From Vulcanisaeta moutnovskia 768-28 (GTDB taxonomy: Archaea > Thermoproteota > Thermoprotei > Thermoproteales > Thermocladiaceae): DNA of 64,000 bases. Below, piece by piece: positions 44,417 through 53,302 of this stretch; within the stretch, counting starts at the first letter, position 1; each line of letters begins with the position of its first letter. The translations under genes were made by a program, and so were the position numbers. The notes under the pieces are model-generated. The model was not told the DNA's origin, searched no databases, and was given only the letters and a program-made list of their open reading frames with translations. The stretch is taken from contig NC_015151.1 in assembly GCF_000190315.1 (NCBI RefSeq), positions 310,001-374,000 on the forward strand, given 5' to 3'.

Positions 44417-44424
44417 TTTATAAA
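44417..44424 (+). promoter_or_regulatory. TATA box of the Cren7-like gene
   Basis: TTTATAAA is centred 28 nt before the ATG at 44449. The 225-bp gap before it is very T-rich (long runs of T and TTTTC), with no gene seen. Confidence 0.55.
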
Positions 44425-44448
44425 CCCGCGTTACAGACTAGACAACGT

Positions 44449-44652
44449 ATGGTTAAGCTAGAGGACCTGGCAAAGAAAGAATATGAAGTAGAGTATGAGG
44501 GGAGCAAGTACAAGCTTAAGCCAACGAAGGTTTGGAAGGTGCAGCCTAAGGGTAGGAAGGGCTTCGTAATGGCGTTGTTCAGGCTTCCCACTGGTAAGGT
44601 TGTTAGGAAGGTTGTGGCTAAGGTTGATGAACAAGGAAATATAATGGCCTAA
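44449..44652 (+). CDS. cren7: Cren7-like chromatin protein
   Basis: A 67-aa basic protein. The order of elements and the core VWKVQPKGRKGFVMALFRLPTGKVVRK match Cren7, the crenarchaeal DNA-binding SH3-like fold protein (VWALAPKGRKGVKIGLF in Sulfolobus, as recalled). Cren7 binds the minor groove, bends DNA and constrains supercoils. The trailing VVAKVDEQGNIMA is longer than usual. It has its own strong TATA box and no operon partners, as expected for an abundant protein. Confidence 0.8.
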   Translation: MVKLEDLAKKEYEVEYEGSKYKLKPTKVWKVQPKGRKGFVMALFRLPTGKVVRKVVAKVDEQGNIMA

Positions 44653-44723
44653 TAATACAATAACATTACATCTGCCTCAAAAATTAAAAATCAATTATTT
44701 CCAATTTCTACGAAGGGATTCAC

Positions 44724-45368
44724 ATGGATCTTATTAAACTTAGGATAAACGTTGCAGATTACGATGAATTAGTGCAACTAATGCTGAGCTGCACTAAGTG
44801 CGACCTGCATACAACGAGAAAGAGGGTTGTCCCTGGTGAAGGACCTTTAAATGCCAGGATCATGATAATTGGTGAGGCACCGGGCGAAAAGGAGGATGAG
44901 GAGGGTAGACCATTCGTTGGTGCTGCTGGCCAGTTATTAACTAAGTTACTAAGTAACGTGGGTATTAGGAGGGAGGAGGTCTATATAACGAACATTGTTA
45001 AGTGCAGACCACCTGGTAATAGAGATCCTGAACCTAATGAGATTGAGGCATGTAAACCTTACTTAATTACTCAAATATTTATGATTAAGCCCCAAGTGAT
45101 TATTTGCCTTGGAAGACATAGTGCTAGGGAGATCCTCGTGATGGCTGGTTATCCGGAGAAATCAGTATCGAACATAAGTAGTATTAGGGGTAAGGTGTTT
45201 AATGTAAGACTTGGTGATCTGAATGTTAAGGTGCTCCCAACATATCATCCAGCTGCTGCTCTGTATAATCCAAAGCTCAGGGGTGTTATTGAGGATGATT
45301 TAAGGAAGATTAGGGCAATAATTAATAAGGACAAGGGAGGCGGTATACTTGATTATTTAGGTTCATAG
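44724..45368 (+). CDS. udg: Uracil-DNA glycosylase, family 4 (UDGa)
   Basis: Removes uracil from DNA, the first step of base excision repair, important at high temperature. Motif A is GEAPGEKEDEEGRPFVGAAGQLL and motif B is YHPAAAL. The four Cys that hold its 4Fe-4S cluster are visible: CTKC near residue 24, KCRPPGNRDP and EIEACKPYL. The length (214 aa) is typical. It ends 6 nt into the convergent glycosyltransferase gene. Confidence 0.93.
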   Translation: MDLIKLRINVADYDELVQLMLSCTKCDLHTTRKRVVPGEGPLNARIMIIGEAPGEKEDEEGRPFVGAAGQLLTKLLSNVGIRREEVYITNIVKCRPPGNRDPEPNEIEACKPYLITQIFMIKPQVIICLGRHSAREILVMAGYPEKSVSNISSIRGKVFNVRLGDLNVKVLPTYHPAAALYNPKLRGVIEDDLRKIRAIINKDKGGGILDYLGS

Positions 45369-46748
45369 GGTTCCATTAAGTATTCTCCACAGTCCTCTTA
45401 CATACCCAGCCAGGTACGGTAAGGTGATTAGTGTGTTTATCAATTCCACATGCATTATGGAGAGAATTAATGCGGAAATTACTAAGATTGTCATTAAGTA
45501 TTCTGGGAATAAATTAATGCTTTCCTTGGTCCATTTACGGGAGCCCTTTGGTGTCGGTATCCATTCAATCCTACCAATATTAAATAAACCCATTAAATTT
45601 GCAATGGCTATTTTAGGTAGGGCCATTATGAAGGCCAAGTTAGCACTATTTACTGCAAATGCATCCTTAAGGGGATTACCACCGTATTCCTTATCGAGAC
45701 TGAGTAGGGAGTATAAATACATCGATAATGACGGTACTATGATTATTAATAACGCGACAAATGCCCACAATGGTATGCTCATGCCAATAATATCCATTAT
45801 TATAAGTATTAATATTGATATTAGTTGAAGAACGTAGGCAAAGTACTGACCTAAATAAAGAGATACTGTGATGCCATGCCTTTTACGTAAAACCCGCCAA
45901 AGATATTTTCTAATAACTCTACCCACACCAAAACTCCACCTAAGTTGTTGTTTAAGAAAGCCGGTATAATTAACGGGAACCTCCACTTCAATGAATGCGT
46001 TATCAGCATACATGATCCTTAATTCATTAATAAAAAACCTCACACTAAGTTCTACGTCTTCGAGAACATCCTCAGGCCAATAACCAGTTTTCCTTAGGGC
46101 ACCAATGCTCACCAAGGAGCCACTACCAAGTACTGGTACCCAGTTAATTAAATTATCAAGAGCCTTAAAAACCCTGAAAAAGAGTAAGTAGCCAATCCAT
46201 TGACCACGTGCCAGTAGTGAATCGTTCTTATTACTGGCAATCCAATGAGGGACAACAGCGCTTGCTGAATCAACGTAACTAATAAGCTCGGTAATAGCCT
46301 CATTATTAAGTATTGAATCGACATCAAGTACCAGCATATAATCATCATCACTAAGCCCCAATCTCTTAATTACGTAATTTAATGCGCCACCCTTATATCC
46401 ACTCGGCTTTTCCCTATGAATTACCCTAAATCCATACTTACTTCCTAACGTCCTTATAATGCTTATGGTTTCATTATCATAATTATCAAGAATGTAAATT
46501 ACGTTAAGCTCCGTACGTAAGGAAGATAGCCTCTTCATTGAGAGTTCTATTAAGTCAAGTGGTTCGGATTTAACAGGGATCACTAAAAATATCCTTTTCA
46601 TGATACTTGCGTGTTCATTATTTGGTTTATTTTTGTGATTATTAGTCCTTGTCTTAATAATGATTAATTGATATATTATCGGGTAAAATGACATTATCGT
46701 TATTACGAGATACATTATTACGATTATTACCCTGTAATTAATGACCAT
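45363..46748 (-). CDS. Membrane glycosyltransferase family 2
   Basis: A 461-aa processive-type glycosyltransferase. An N-terminal helix (about 5-28), the GT-A domain starting IFLVIPVKSEP, a DxD at LVLDVDS, an EDVELSVR segment and the QQLRWSFGVGRV (QxxRW) motif identify the cellulose synthase or ceramide glucosyltransferase-like type. About four further helices fill the C-terminus. It could make a cell-surface polysaccharide or glycolipid. The acceptor is unknown. Confidence 0.85.
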   Translation of the reverse strand: MVINYRVIIVIMYLVITIMSFYPIIYQLIIIKTRTNNHKNKPNNEHASIMKRIFLVIPVKSEPLDLIELSMKRLSSLRTELNVIYILDNYDNETISIIRTLGSKYGFRVIHREKPSGYKGGALNYVIKRLGLSDDDYMLVLDVDSILNNEAITELISYVDSASAVVPHWIASNKNDSLLARGQWIGYLLFFRVFKALDNLINWVPVLGSGSLVSIGALRKTGYWPEDVLEDVELSVRFFINELRIMYADNAFIEVEVPVNYTGFLKQQLRWSFGVGRVIRKYLWRVLRKRHGITVSLYLGQYFAYVLQLISILILIIMDIIGMSIPLWAFVALLIIIVPSLSMYLYSLLSLDKEYGGNPLKDAFAVNSANLAFIMALPKIAIANLMGLFNIGRIEWIPTPKGSRKWTKESINLFPEYLMTILVISALILSIMHVELINTLITLPYLAGYVRGLWRILNGTL

Positions 46749-46799
46749 TATGCGGGCATTATAATAATAACTTAATAATTTATCCTCTTTGTTTTTATT

Positions 46800-47540
46800 T
46801 CAACTTTTTATATCACTTAGATCCAGAATGACATCTATATGTATATTCTTATCCCTTAATTTCTCAATCCATGACTTGCTCATTGAAATAAGTACAGATA
46901 CGCCTGCAAGCCTAGCCCCTGCATTATTTATTATTTCAATCAATGCACTTAATGTTCTTCCTGTCCTAACAATGTCATCAACTATCAAAACATCATCACC
47001 CCTCTCAAGTAAATGTCTCGGTAGGTATAGGGATACTCTACGTGGTGGTGAGTCAACTATGTAACTAACTTCGTAAAAATCCTCAGAGGCAATATCCTTA
47101 TATTGCTTAGCAATGGCTAACTTAGCATTTAACGCGTAGGATGCCATTACCGAGAGAGGTATTCCATCAGTTGCTGCAGTTAATACCTTATTTATTGGTA
47201 ATTCCGAGAATGTATCCTTAATTCTTCTTTGATAAAGTCTAAGGATGTGCGGATTAAATAAAACGTTATTTAAATCGACAAATCCATCCTTAACAATGAC
47301 ATTCTTCCTCAAAACCTCAGTTAAATCAAGCATTGGTTTCAGTTTTTCCTTTATTACATTTACCGTATCCAATGATGGTAATAAATCACCATTCGCATAC
47401 CTACAGAGGAGACTCTCTGGTATTTCCAGTATTTGTGATAATTCTCTATATGATAAATCATAAATAGACTTAGCAGTATTTATTAGCTCAACAGCTTCCA
47501 TCTGTTCATCAACCTTAGCAAGTCTCCTACCTAACCGCAT
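46800..47540 (-). CDS. PRTase-domain transcription regulator (GfcR/PurR-like)
   Basis: A 246-aa protein with an N-terminal helix-turn-helix (about 27-68, LSYRELSQILEIPESLLCRYANGDLLPS) fused to a type I phosphoribosyltransferase domain. The PRPP-binding loop is VLIVDDIVRTGRT, a complete catalytic-type loop. Halophilic relatives (GfcR) are regulators of sugar or purine genes. It may sense PRPP or a nucleotide. An 18-bp palindrome sits over the TATA position of its own promoter, suggesting autoregulation. Confidence 0.8.
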   Translation of the reverse strand: MRLGRRLAKVDEQMEAVELINTAKSIYDLSYRELSQILEIPESLLCRYANGDLLPSLDTVNVIKEKLKPMLDLTEVLRKNVIVKDGFVDLNNVLFNPHILRLYQRRIKDTFSELPINKVLTAATDGIPLSVMASYALNAKLAIAKQYKDIASEDFYEVSYIVDSPPRRVSLYLPRHLLERGDDVLIVDDIVRTGRTLSALIEIINNAGARLAGVSVLISMSKSWIEKLRDKNIHIDVILDLSDIKS

Positions 47541-47551
47541 TTAATTAATTA

Positions 47552-47569
47552 TTTAAACAATTGTTTAAA
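47552..47569 (-). promoter_or_regulatory. 18-bp palindromic operator over the TATA box of the PRTase regulator
   Basis: TTTAAACAATTGTTTAAA is a perfect palindrome ending 12 bp before the regulator's ATG at 47540. Its distal TTTAAA half is centred 26 nt before the start codon, which is where the TATA box of a leaderless gene should be. A regulator binding here would block TBP access. Confidence 0.6.
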
Positions 47570-47681
47570 AAGTTAATTGGTAAAACGCTCCATAGATCAT
47601 ATAGTCACGATAAAGTTAAGTATATTACTAATGGTCATGTAGTGAAAGGTTTTTATTGGAAAATAGTTATTTATTTAATGT

Positions 47682-48338
47682 ATGAGTAGTGAGGAGAGAA
47701 GGGAGGAAACGGGGGGTGAGGAGGAGATTGAGAGAGGAGGTGTATCGGCGGAGCTCGTTAAGGGTAATATTCTGAAGATTAAGTGGGTTACGGGTAAGAC
47801 ATCGGCTGCAAGACTATTTGGCAAGTACGGTAGGGAGGGTAGACCTGACTTCTTTAGGCTTCTCTTTGGAGCTATTGGTGGTAGCCTTAGGTCACAATTC
47901 CCTGAGGATAAGGCGAACGAATTATTTAATAATATTAGGAATTCCCAGGGCTTTAAGGATTCGTTGAATGAGGTCTTTGAGTCAATGAAGAGGTGGTTCT
48001 TTGATGAGGTGGTTCCTAAGTATCAGCTTGAACGTGGCGATGTTTTTGTAGTATCAACAACGCTCGAACTTAACATCAATACGGGAGAGCTTAAGTGGAA
48101 TAAGGAGTCTACCCAGGTTATTTATTGGATAAGGAGTGATAGGGTTGCTGAGAAGTGTAAGGAGCTTGGTATTACAGTAGGAGCTGGCTCTGAGGAGATT
48201 GATAGGCTGAGGAGGGAGAGAGATGAATTAGCAGGTAAGGTTAAGGAATTAACGAATGAGAATAATAGGTTAAAGGTCGAGAATGAAGAATTAAAGAGAA
48301 AGCTCGAAAGTATTAAGAAGGTAATTGGGCTGACCTAA
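47682..48338 (+). CDS. ThermoDBP-like single-stranded DNA-binding protein
   Basis: A 218-aa protein. After an acidic tail of about 20 residues, a domain of about 140 residues (LVKGNILKIKWVTGKTSAARLFGKYG to WNKESTQVIYWIRSD) is followed by a leucine-zipper coiled coil (about 168-215, heptads in DRLRRERDELAGKV and LTNENNRLKVENEELKRKL). This two-part layout matches ThermoDBP, which replaces the canonical SSB in Thermoproteales. The identification rests on recall of its architecture and partial sequence, not on an alignment. It overlaps the PEBP gene tail to tail by 4 nt. Confidence 0.68.
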   Translation: MSSEERREETGGEEEIERGGVSAELVKGNILKIKWVTGKTSAARLFGKYGREGRPDFFRLLFGAIGGSLRSQFPEDKANELFNNIRNSQGFKDSLNEVFESMKRWFFDEVVPKYQLERGDVFVVSTTLELNINTGELKWNKESTQVIYWIRSDRVAEKCKELGITVGAGSEEIDRLRRERDELAGKVKELTNENNRLKVENEELKRKLESIKKVIGLT

Positions 48339-48940
48339 CCACCATAATACCCAATTAAAACTCCATAACCAACAACATCACCCACATTAACAGACCTTAC
48401 CAAGTCAAAATCACTCTCACTCGATGGTAGTAACTCCCTGTTTAAGGCCAGGACTATTATTACGTACTCATGCGGAGGACCAGGTGGTGGACATGGCCCA
48501 CCATAACCAACCTTACCAAAATCATTAATGCCCTGGTAACCAATGCCAGGAACGTAGTATTGAGCTGGGATGCCCTGAGGCAATTCCGTTATATTGGGTG
48601 GCGCGTCATAAAGGACCCAGTGGATGAAGACACTACCAGGTGCGTTGAGATCCTCCATTATTACCATGAGGGATTTAGCATTGCTTGGTACATTACTTAT
48701 GTACAGTGGTATTGAGTAATTTAGGCCACTGCACGTGTAATTAATAGGTATTTGGGAGCCATTGCTGAATACTGAGCTCACGATTATCCTAGGCACATTC
48801 GTTGGAACCTTAACGAGGCCTATTGTTATGTAGGACTCCTCATGCCTGGTTGGTGCTATGAGTAGGACCACCATTACTATGGCTATGGCGAGAATCAACG
48901 CGGTTATTACGTACCCAATCCTCATATTCATATAAACCAT
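48335..48940 (-). CDS. PEBP-family protein (YbhB/YbcL-like)
   Basis: A 201-aa protein with one N-terminal helix (about 8-28) as signal or anchor, followed by a phosphatidylethanolamine-binding-protein fold. The signature pieces are SQIPINYTCSG, VIMEDLNAPGSVFIHWVLYDAP, and GYGGPCPPPGPPHEYVIIVLAL, the ligand pocket and CR2 motif. The role of archaeal members is uncertain; protease inhibition and lipid binding have been proposed for the family. It faces out of the cell. Confidence 0.87.
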   Translation of the reverse strand: MVYMNMRIGYVITALILAIAIVMVVLLIAPTRHEESYITIGLVKVPTNVPRIIVSSVFSNGSQIPINYTCSGLNYSIPLYISNVPSNAKSLMVIMEDLNAPGSVFIHWVLYDAPPNITELPQGIPAQYYVPGIGYQGINDFGKVGYGGPCPPPGPPHEYVIIVLALNRELLPSSESDFDLVRSVNVGDVVGYGVLIGYYGG

Positions 48941-48982
48941 GCTTAAAAATGCTTAATAGGTTTTGTTGCTTCGTAGTGGTGC

Positions 48983-50641
48983 ATGCCTGTAATTACGTTT
49001 AAGCGAAGTGACCTGGAGGATTTACTGGGCAAGTACTTTAGTGGTGATGAGGAGCTTATTGCGGCGTTGAATAGGCTTAAGGGTGAGGTTGAGGGAGTCT
49101 CCGGCGATGATGTGACGTTTGAGGTTACCCATGATAGGCCCGACCTATTTTCTGTGGAGGGCATTGCAAGGGCATTAAAAGGTTTGTTTAAGGTTGAGGT
49201 TGGGCTTCCTAAGTTTAATATTGTTAATAATGGCTTTAAGCTCATCGCTGAGGAGGTTCCTAATAGGCCGTACATAATGATGGGTATTGTACGTGATTTA
49301 AGACTCAGTGATGAGGCCATTAAGCAGATGATCCAGCTTCAGGAGAAGCTTCATGCAACCTATGGTAGGGATAGGAGGAAGATGGCCATTGGGTTTTATG
49401 ACGCTGATAAGATTAAGCAGCCACTCACGTATAGGCTTGAGAGACTTGATGCAATTAAGTATAGGCCATTGGATAGTGATAGGGAGATGAGTGGTTCTGA
49501 GGTTGTTGAGAGTACCGAGAAGGGTAGGTTATACGGTAAGTACGCAGTTTATGATGGTAAGGCGCCAATACTAATTGATTCCGAGGGTAAGATACTCGTG
49601 ATAATACCCGTACTTGGTAGTGAGGATTTTAAGGTTACGGAGAGGACTAGGAACGTGTTAATAGACGTTACTGCCACGGACTTAAAGCTTGCTAAGTCAA
49701 TACTCGCCGTTTTAGTCTATAACTTGCTTGAGAGGAGTTCATCAAAGACCGTTGAGATTGTTAATGTAAATGCGCCATGGGGTAATCTAGAATCTCCCAT
49801 GCTTAATCCTATCGAATTTAAGTTATCTATTAATTTCGTAAATGAGTACTTAGGCCTTAACCTAAGTAAGGATGATATAGTGAATTACTTATTGGCATCT
49901 AGGCATGACGTTATTGATTACGGGGAGGAATTAATCGTTAAGATTGCTCCATATAGATTTAACGTACTTCACTCTGTTGATCTTGTTGAGGATATTGCCG
50001 TGGCCTATGGTTATGAAAATATACCAAGAGAATTACCTTCACAACCTATTAGGGGTGCAAGGGATGGGTTAAGTGTTTTTACTGACTTTGTAAGGGATTT
50101 AATGATTGGTCTTGGCTTTCAAGAGGTTCTTAATTACATGATGAGTAATAAGGATGTCATGATTAGGAGGACAATGAATCAAAGAGAACTTGTTGAAGTT
50201 GAAAATCCCAAGTCTGAACTTTACACGGTTATTAGGGACCACATATGGCCTCAATTAATGGAAGTTGCAGCAAGAAATAAAGCCCTTATTGAGGGTATAC
50301 TCAAAATATTTGAGGTTGGTTATGTCATATCGCCAAGTCAGAATAGTGAGGTTGGGGTTAAGGAGGACCTGGTACTTAGCTATCTCATTAGCGGTCCGGA
50401 GATAACGCTTACAGATGGACTCTCCGTGCTTAAGTCATTAATGGCAAGTCAAGGCATTAATTATCTGCCTAAACCATGTGAGAATCCATCTGGTTTAATT
50501 GAAAGAACGGCCTGCATTTATGTTGATGATAAAAATATTGGTTTTATAATGGAGTTAAGGCCTGATGTAATAGTATCATTTGGTCTTGAGTATCCAGTTG
50601 TTGTAAGTGAAATTAGACTTAGTGAAATTATGGGATTGTGA
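48983..50641 (+). CDS. pheT: Phenylalanyl-tRNA synthetase, beta subunit
   Basis: A 552-aa archaeal PheRS beta chain. It begins PVITFKRSDLEDLLG, has the B3/B4 editing region (VRDLRLSDEAIKQMIQLQEKLHATYGRDRRKMAIG) and a B5 and a catalytic-like domain (DLVEDIAVAYGYENIPRELPSQ, ENPKSELYTVIRDHIWPQLMEVAARNK) in the second half. With the alpha chain it forms the (alpha-beta)2 enzyme. The alpha gene (pheS) lies 6-8 kb away on the other strand, so the subunits are not in one operon. The 42-nt gap before pheT is the intergenic region with the divergent PEBP gene. Confidence 0.95.
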   Translation: MPVITFKRSDLEDLLGKYFSGDEELIAALNRLKGEVEGVSGDDVTFEVTHDRPDLFSVEGIARALKGLFKVEVGLPKFNIVNNGFKLIAEEVPNRPYIMMGIVRDLRLSDEAIKQMIQLQEKLHATYGRDRRKMAIGFYDADKIKQPLTYRLERLDAIKYRPLDSDREMSGSEVVESTEKGRLYGKYAVYDGKAPILIDSEGKILVIIPVLGSEDFKVTERTRNVLIDVTATDLKLAKSILAVLVYNLLERSSSKTVEIVNVNAPWGNLESPMLNPIEFKLSINFVNEYLGLNLSKDDIVNYLLASRHDVIDYGEELIVKIAPYRFNVLHSVDLVEDIAVAYGYENIPRELPSQPIRGARDGLSVFTDFVRDLMIGLGFQEVLNYMMSNKDVMIRRTMNQRELVEVENPKSELYTVIRDHIWPQLMEVAARNKALIEGILKIFEVGYVISPSQNSEVGVKEDLVLSYLISGPEITLTDGLSVLKSLMASQGINYLPKPCENPSGLIERTACIYVDDKNIGFIMELRPDVIVSFGLEYPVVVSEIRLSEIMGL

Positions 50642-50687
50642 TAGGGAATATTAAAATAATAATGACTTCCGGTATTATTGGGTTAGT

Positions 50688-51515
50688 ATGTATGGTATCG
50701 TATTTAGTAAGGTTGATGTAGTGTCTAGGGGAGTGTTCGAGCTCTTCAGCAAAAATGGGTATCTCAGGTATAGAATGAGTATGGGTGATTATGAAATTTA
50801 TGATCTAAGGGGAAACCTTGCATTTTATGCGTTAAGTAAGGATATTGTTTACCTAGATGATCTTGAGGAATTACTTTCAAAAATTCCTGAAAAGCTTCAG
50901 GAATTGATCTTCGTTAGTCGACATGAAATGAGGAACCCAAGGCCAATGTTTACATCCCACGTTACGGGTAATTGGGGCGCTGCTGAGCTAGGTGGAAGAC
51001 CAAACACATTATCTCTTGCTAATCCACATACTATTACGGCGTTTTATAGGGAGCTATGTAGGGTTAGGTCTGACTATGGTCTTAATAACTTTGAGTGCCA
51101 CGTCGAGGCTACGCATCATGGACCAACAATAGAGTCAATACCGGTAACATTCGTAGAGCAGGGTAGCAGTGAGAAGGAATGGTCCATAAGTAGGGGTTGG
51201 GAATTACTTTATTATGTTGTTAATGAGTTCCTTGAAGGTAGGTTAATTAGTAATAATGAGCCTGCAATATCAATAGGTGATCTTCATTACTTAACGATAG
51301 ATAATAGATTGATTAATGGAGAGGCTGATATTGGTCATGCAATACCGAAGTACATAACGCCAATAACTAGGGAGATGATTATCAAGGCTGTGAATATGAT
51401 GACCCATAGACCAGTTAAGGCTTATATTAATTGGAAGGCGATTGACAGTGAAGCAAGGAGACTTGCTACTCAAGTTCTTAATGAACTTAATGTGAGGGTA
51501 ATTAAGAGGATGTAG
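50688..51515 (+). CDS. dtdA: D-aminoacyl-tRNA deacylase (DTD2)
   Basis: A 275-aa archaeal deacylase that removes D-amino acids (and in plants aldehyde adducts) from tRNA. FVSRHEMRNPRPMFTSHVTGNWG, NPHTITAFYRELCR and HVEATHHGPTIESIPVTFVEQGSSEKEW are the family's conserved segments, including the GPTIE active-site motif. It follows pheT by 46 nt in the same direction, a sensible grouping of charging and proofreading. Confidence 0.93.
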   Translation: MYGIVFSKVDVVSRGVFELFSKNGYLRYRMSMGDYEIYDLRGNLAFYALSKDIVYLDDLEELLSKIPEKLQELIFVSRHEMRNPRPMFTSHVTGNWGAAELGGRPNTLSLANPHTITAFYRELCRVRSDYGLNNFECHVEATHHGPTIESIPVTFVEQGSSEKEWSISRGWELLYYVVNEFLEGRLISNNEPAISIGDLHYLTIDNRLINGEADIGHAIPKYITPITREMIIKAVNMMTHRPVKAYINWKAIDSEARRLATQVLNELNVRVIKRM

Positions 51516-51546
51516 GGATCATGCATAGTTTTAAATGATGATATTT

Positions 51547-52128
51547 ATGTCGAAGGGAATCTACGTAGGTATTGATCTTGCACTACCTAATAGGAGGAGG
51601 ACCGGATTTGGATCATTAAATATTAATGAGCATACTTACTACGTAAGTACATTATCCACTGAGGAGGAAATAATAAACTCAGTACTACAGCAGGACTCAT
51701 CATTAGTGTGTATTGATGCACCACTTGGGTTCCCCAAATATGGTATTAATAGGTTGATTGAGATAAAGGCTAGGAGGCTTGGTCTTAGGCTTATTCCACC
51801 ATTACTAGGTCCAATGAGGCAATTAACGATGTATGGTATAGAAATATCAGGTAAATTAACGCAGTTAGGCATTAGGGTTCTTGAGGTTCACCCATCATCG
51901 ACACTTAAAGTACTTGGGATGAGTAGGCAGGACTTTATTAACTTCATTACCTTAAGACTGCGAGGTCCTTTAATAAGGAATGAGCATGAGGTCGACGCAT
52001 TAGTATCGGCATTTACCTGTCTATTGCATGACCATGGATGTACCGAGGAATTACTTGGTTACGAAGGCGAAGGTTCATTAATAATTCCTCGTAATAACTG
52101 TATACTGTGGGTGATTGCACATGGGTGA
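51547..52128 (+). CDS. DUF429 predicted nuclease (RNase H-like)
   Basis: A roughly 194-aa protein. The pattern IYVGIDLALPNRRRTGFGSL, CIDAPLGFPKY, GLRLIPPLLGPMRQLTMYGIE, VHPSSTLKVLG and the C-terminal EHEVDALVSAFTCLLH fits DUF429, an RNase H-like fold with acidic active-site residues (the Asp in GIDLA, IDAP and the EVDA site). Biological role unknown. In-frame ATGs at 51535 and 51538 precede; the ATG at 51547 puts the first strand near the N-terminus. It follows dtdA by 31 nt. Confidence 0.8.
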   Translation: MSKGIYVGIDLALPNRRRTGFGSLNINEHTYYVSTLSTEEEIINSVLQQDSSLVCIDAPLGFPKYGINRLIEIKARRLGLRLIPPLLGPMRQLTMYGIEISGKLTQLGIRVLEVHPSSTLKVLGMSRQDFINFITLRLRGPLIRNEHEVDALVSAFTCLLHDHGCTEELLGYEGEGSLIIPRNNCILWVIAHG

Positions 52129-52663
52129 TTTATTTAATGAATTAATCAATGAATACAGGGATATTATAATTGATGTATTTCAATTGGGAATTAATTGCTA
52201 TGGTGATAATTGTATTATTAGGGTTACTGATTGGGATTATATTAGGGAGCTTAAATGTCGCGTATACGGCCTAATGGTAGATCCAGAACAAGTTAATGAA
52301 TTATTGAGGCATCCATCTATGATTAAGTTATTGCTAAAATCAGGAGTTAATAGGTTCATTGTATATCCATGTATTACCCAAGACAAAATATCATTGTTAA
52401 ATAGGCTTGGATTTACCATAATGAATTATTTAGTGAATGATGATTGTACATTAACTAAGGAAGTTGTTATACACCTTGATACATACAAAATAATCAATTT
52501 GGTCAATAAAGGAATTATTGTTTATGTTCATCTATACTATCCATATATTAAAGGAAAAAAGGATACTACATACGATATCAATTCTATGTTTGATGCTGCC
52601 CTTGAGTATCTAAGAAGATCAGGGGTTAAGATACGTCTGATTCTTGACGTGAACGGCCACTAA
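52121..52663 (+). CDS. Hypothetical protein
   Basis: A protein of about 180 aa with no recognised domain. It alternates helices and strands: NELINEYRDIIIDVF, ..., KSGVNRFIVYPCITQDKISLLNRLGF, a VVIHLDTYKIINLVNKG stretch, HLYYPYIKGKKDTTYDINSMFDAALEYLRRSG. An alpha/beta PIN-like or NTPase-like fold is possible but no catalytic motif can be identified. Start ATG 52121 overlaps the DUF429 stop by 8 nt (TTG 52115 is an upstream alternative), so the two are probably co-translated. Its 3' end overlaps the convergent zinc ribbon gene by 38 nt. Confidence 0.6.
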   Translation: MGDLFNELINEYRDIIIDVFQLGINCYGDNCIIRVTDWDYIRELKCRVYGLMVDPEQVNELLRHPSMIKLLLKSGVNRFIVYPCITQDKISLLNRLGFTIMNYLVNDDCTLTKEVVIHLDTYKIINLVNKGIIVYVHLYYPYIKGKKDTTYDINSMFDAALEYLRRSGVKIRLILDVNGH

Positions 52664-52889
52664 CTCTCACGTAGAGCTCTTTTATTAGCTCGGCCCATTT
52701 TAAACGAATGTAGTTGCCTTCGTACTCAATGTAATTCCTATAAATATGCTTTTTGGTCATTCTCGTATATATTTTACAATGTGAGCATCCAAGAATAACA
52801 TATGTAGAGTTTTCAATTAGCTGAAGATTAGAGCCGCAAATTGGGCATTTCAAGCTCAATTCCAGCTTTGACGTCTCTTCCGACACCAT
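52626..52889 (-). CDS. Small zinc-ribbon protein
   Basis: An 87-aa protein with CPICGSN and CSHCKIY, a four-Cys zinc ribbon of about 20 residues (about 15-38), then a basic region MTKKHIYRNYIEYEGNYIRLKWAELI. Such proteins often bind nucleic acid or act as small subunits. A TTAAATAT element about 26 nt before the ATG (52889) suggests a leaderless gene. The 38-nt tail-to-tail overlap with the hypothetical protein gene is notable but common in compact archaeal genomes. Confidence 0.6.
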   Translation of the reverse strand: MVSEETSKLELSLKCPICGSNLQLIENSTYVILGCSHCKIYTRMTKKHIYRNYIEYEGNYIRLKWAELIKELYVRVSGRSRQESDVS

Positions 52890-53302
52890 TGTTTAGGTAT
52901 TGAAACTAGCAGGATATTTAATTAACATTTAAAATGTTGACGTTATTTAAAAACCGTACCGTATATTAAGTTCGTTAACGGTATCAATGATAAGTTTCTA
53001 TTGTATCTACGATTTTAGGGAAATGGTTTCAACCATTTTACCAGATTATCACTGAGACCTTTTAAGCGGTAATACGATATTTTGCTCCCTTGCTAATTAT
53101 AAGATGTTAGCGTTATAGTTCTGTTAAGTATTTATAATTAACAGGTAAGCAAACTTGTATTATTGAAGCATTAGGATATTATTATCTAAGTAATTAATTA
53201 ACTGAGCATATCGTTGGGGCATTTTAATTTAGTATTGATACTGATATTAGCGTTATTTTACAGGTTCACTGTAAATAAATCATGCATAATAACTAATTAT
53301 CA
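52890..53302. other. 413-bp divergent gap with three copies of a 15-bp motif
   Basis: No gene was found. The motif ATGTTAGCGTTAT recurs imperfectly at 52934-52948, 53104-53118 and 53244-53258, in one orientation. The odd-length palindrome AACATTTAAAATGTT lies at 52924-52938, and a hairpin AAATGGTTTCAACCATTT at 53021-53038. TATA-like sequences near both ends serve the divergent zinc ribbon and wHTH-like genes. An ATGATAA...CTGA pair at 52987-53055 looks superficially like C/D boxes but lacks D' and C'. Confidence 0.45.

Noticed and set aside
52987-53055. C/D box sRNA candidate (ATGATAA ... CTGA)
   Set aside because: The C box is imperfect, the D' and C' boxes are missing and the interior forms a hairpin; spacing of 68 nt is too long for a simple single-guide form.
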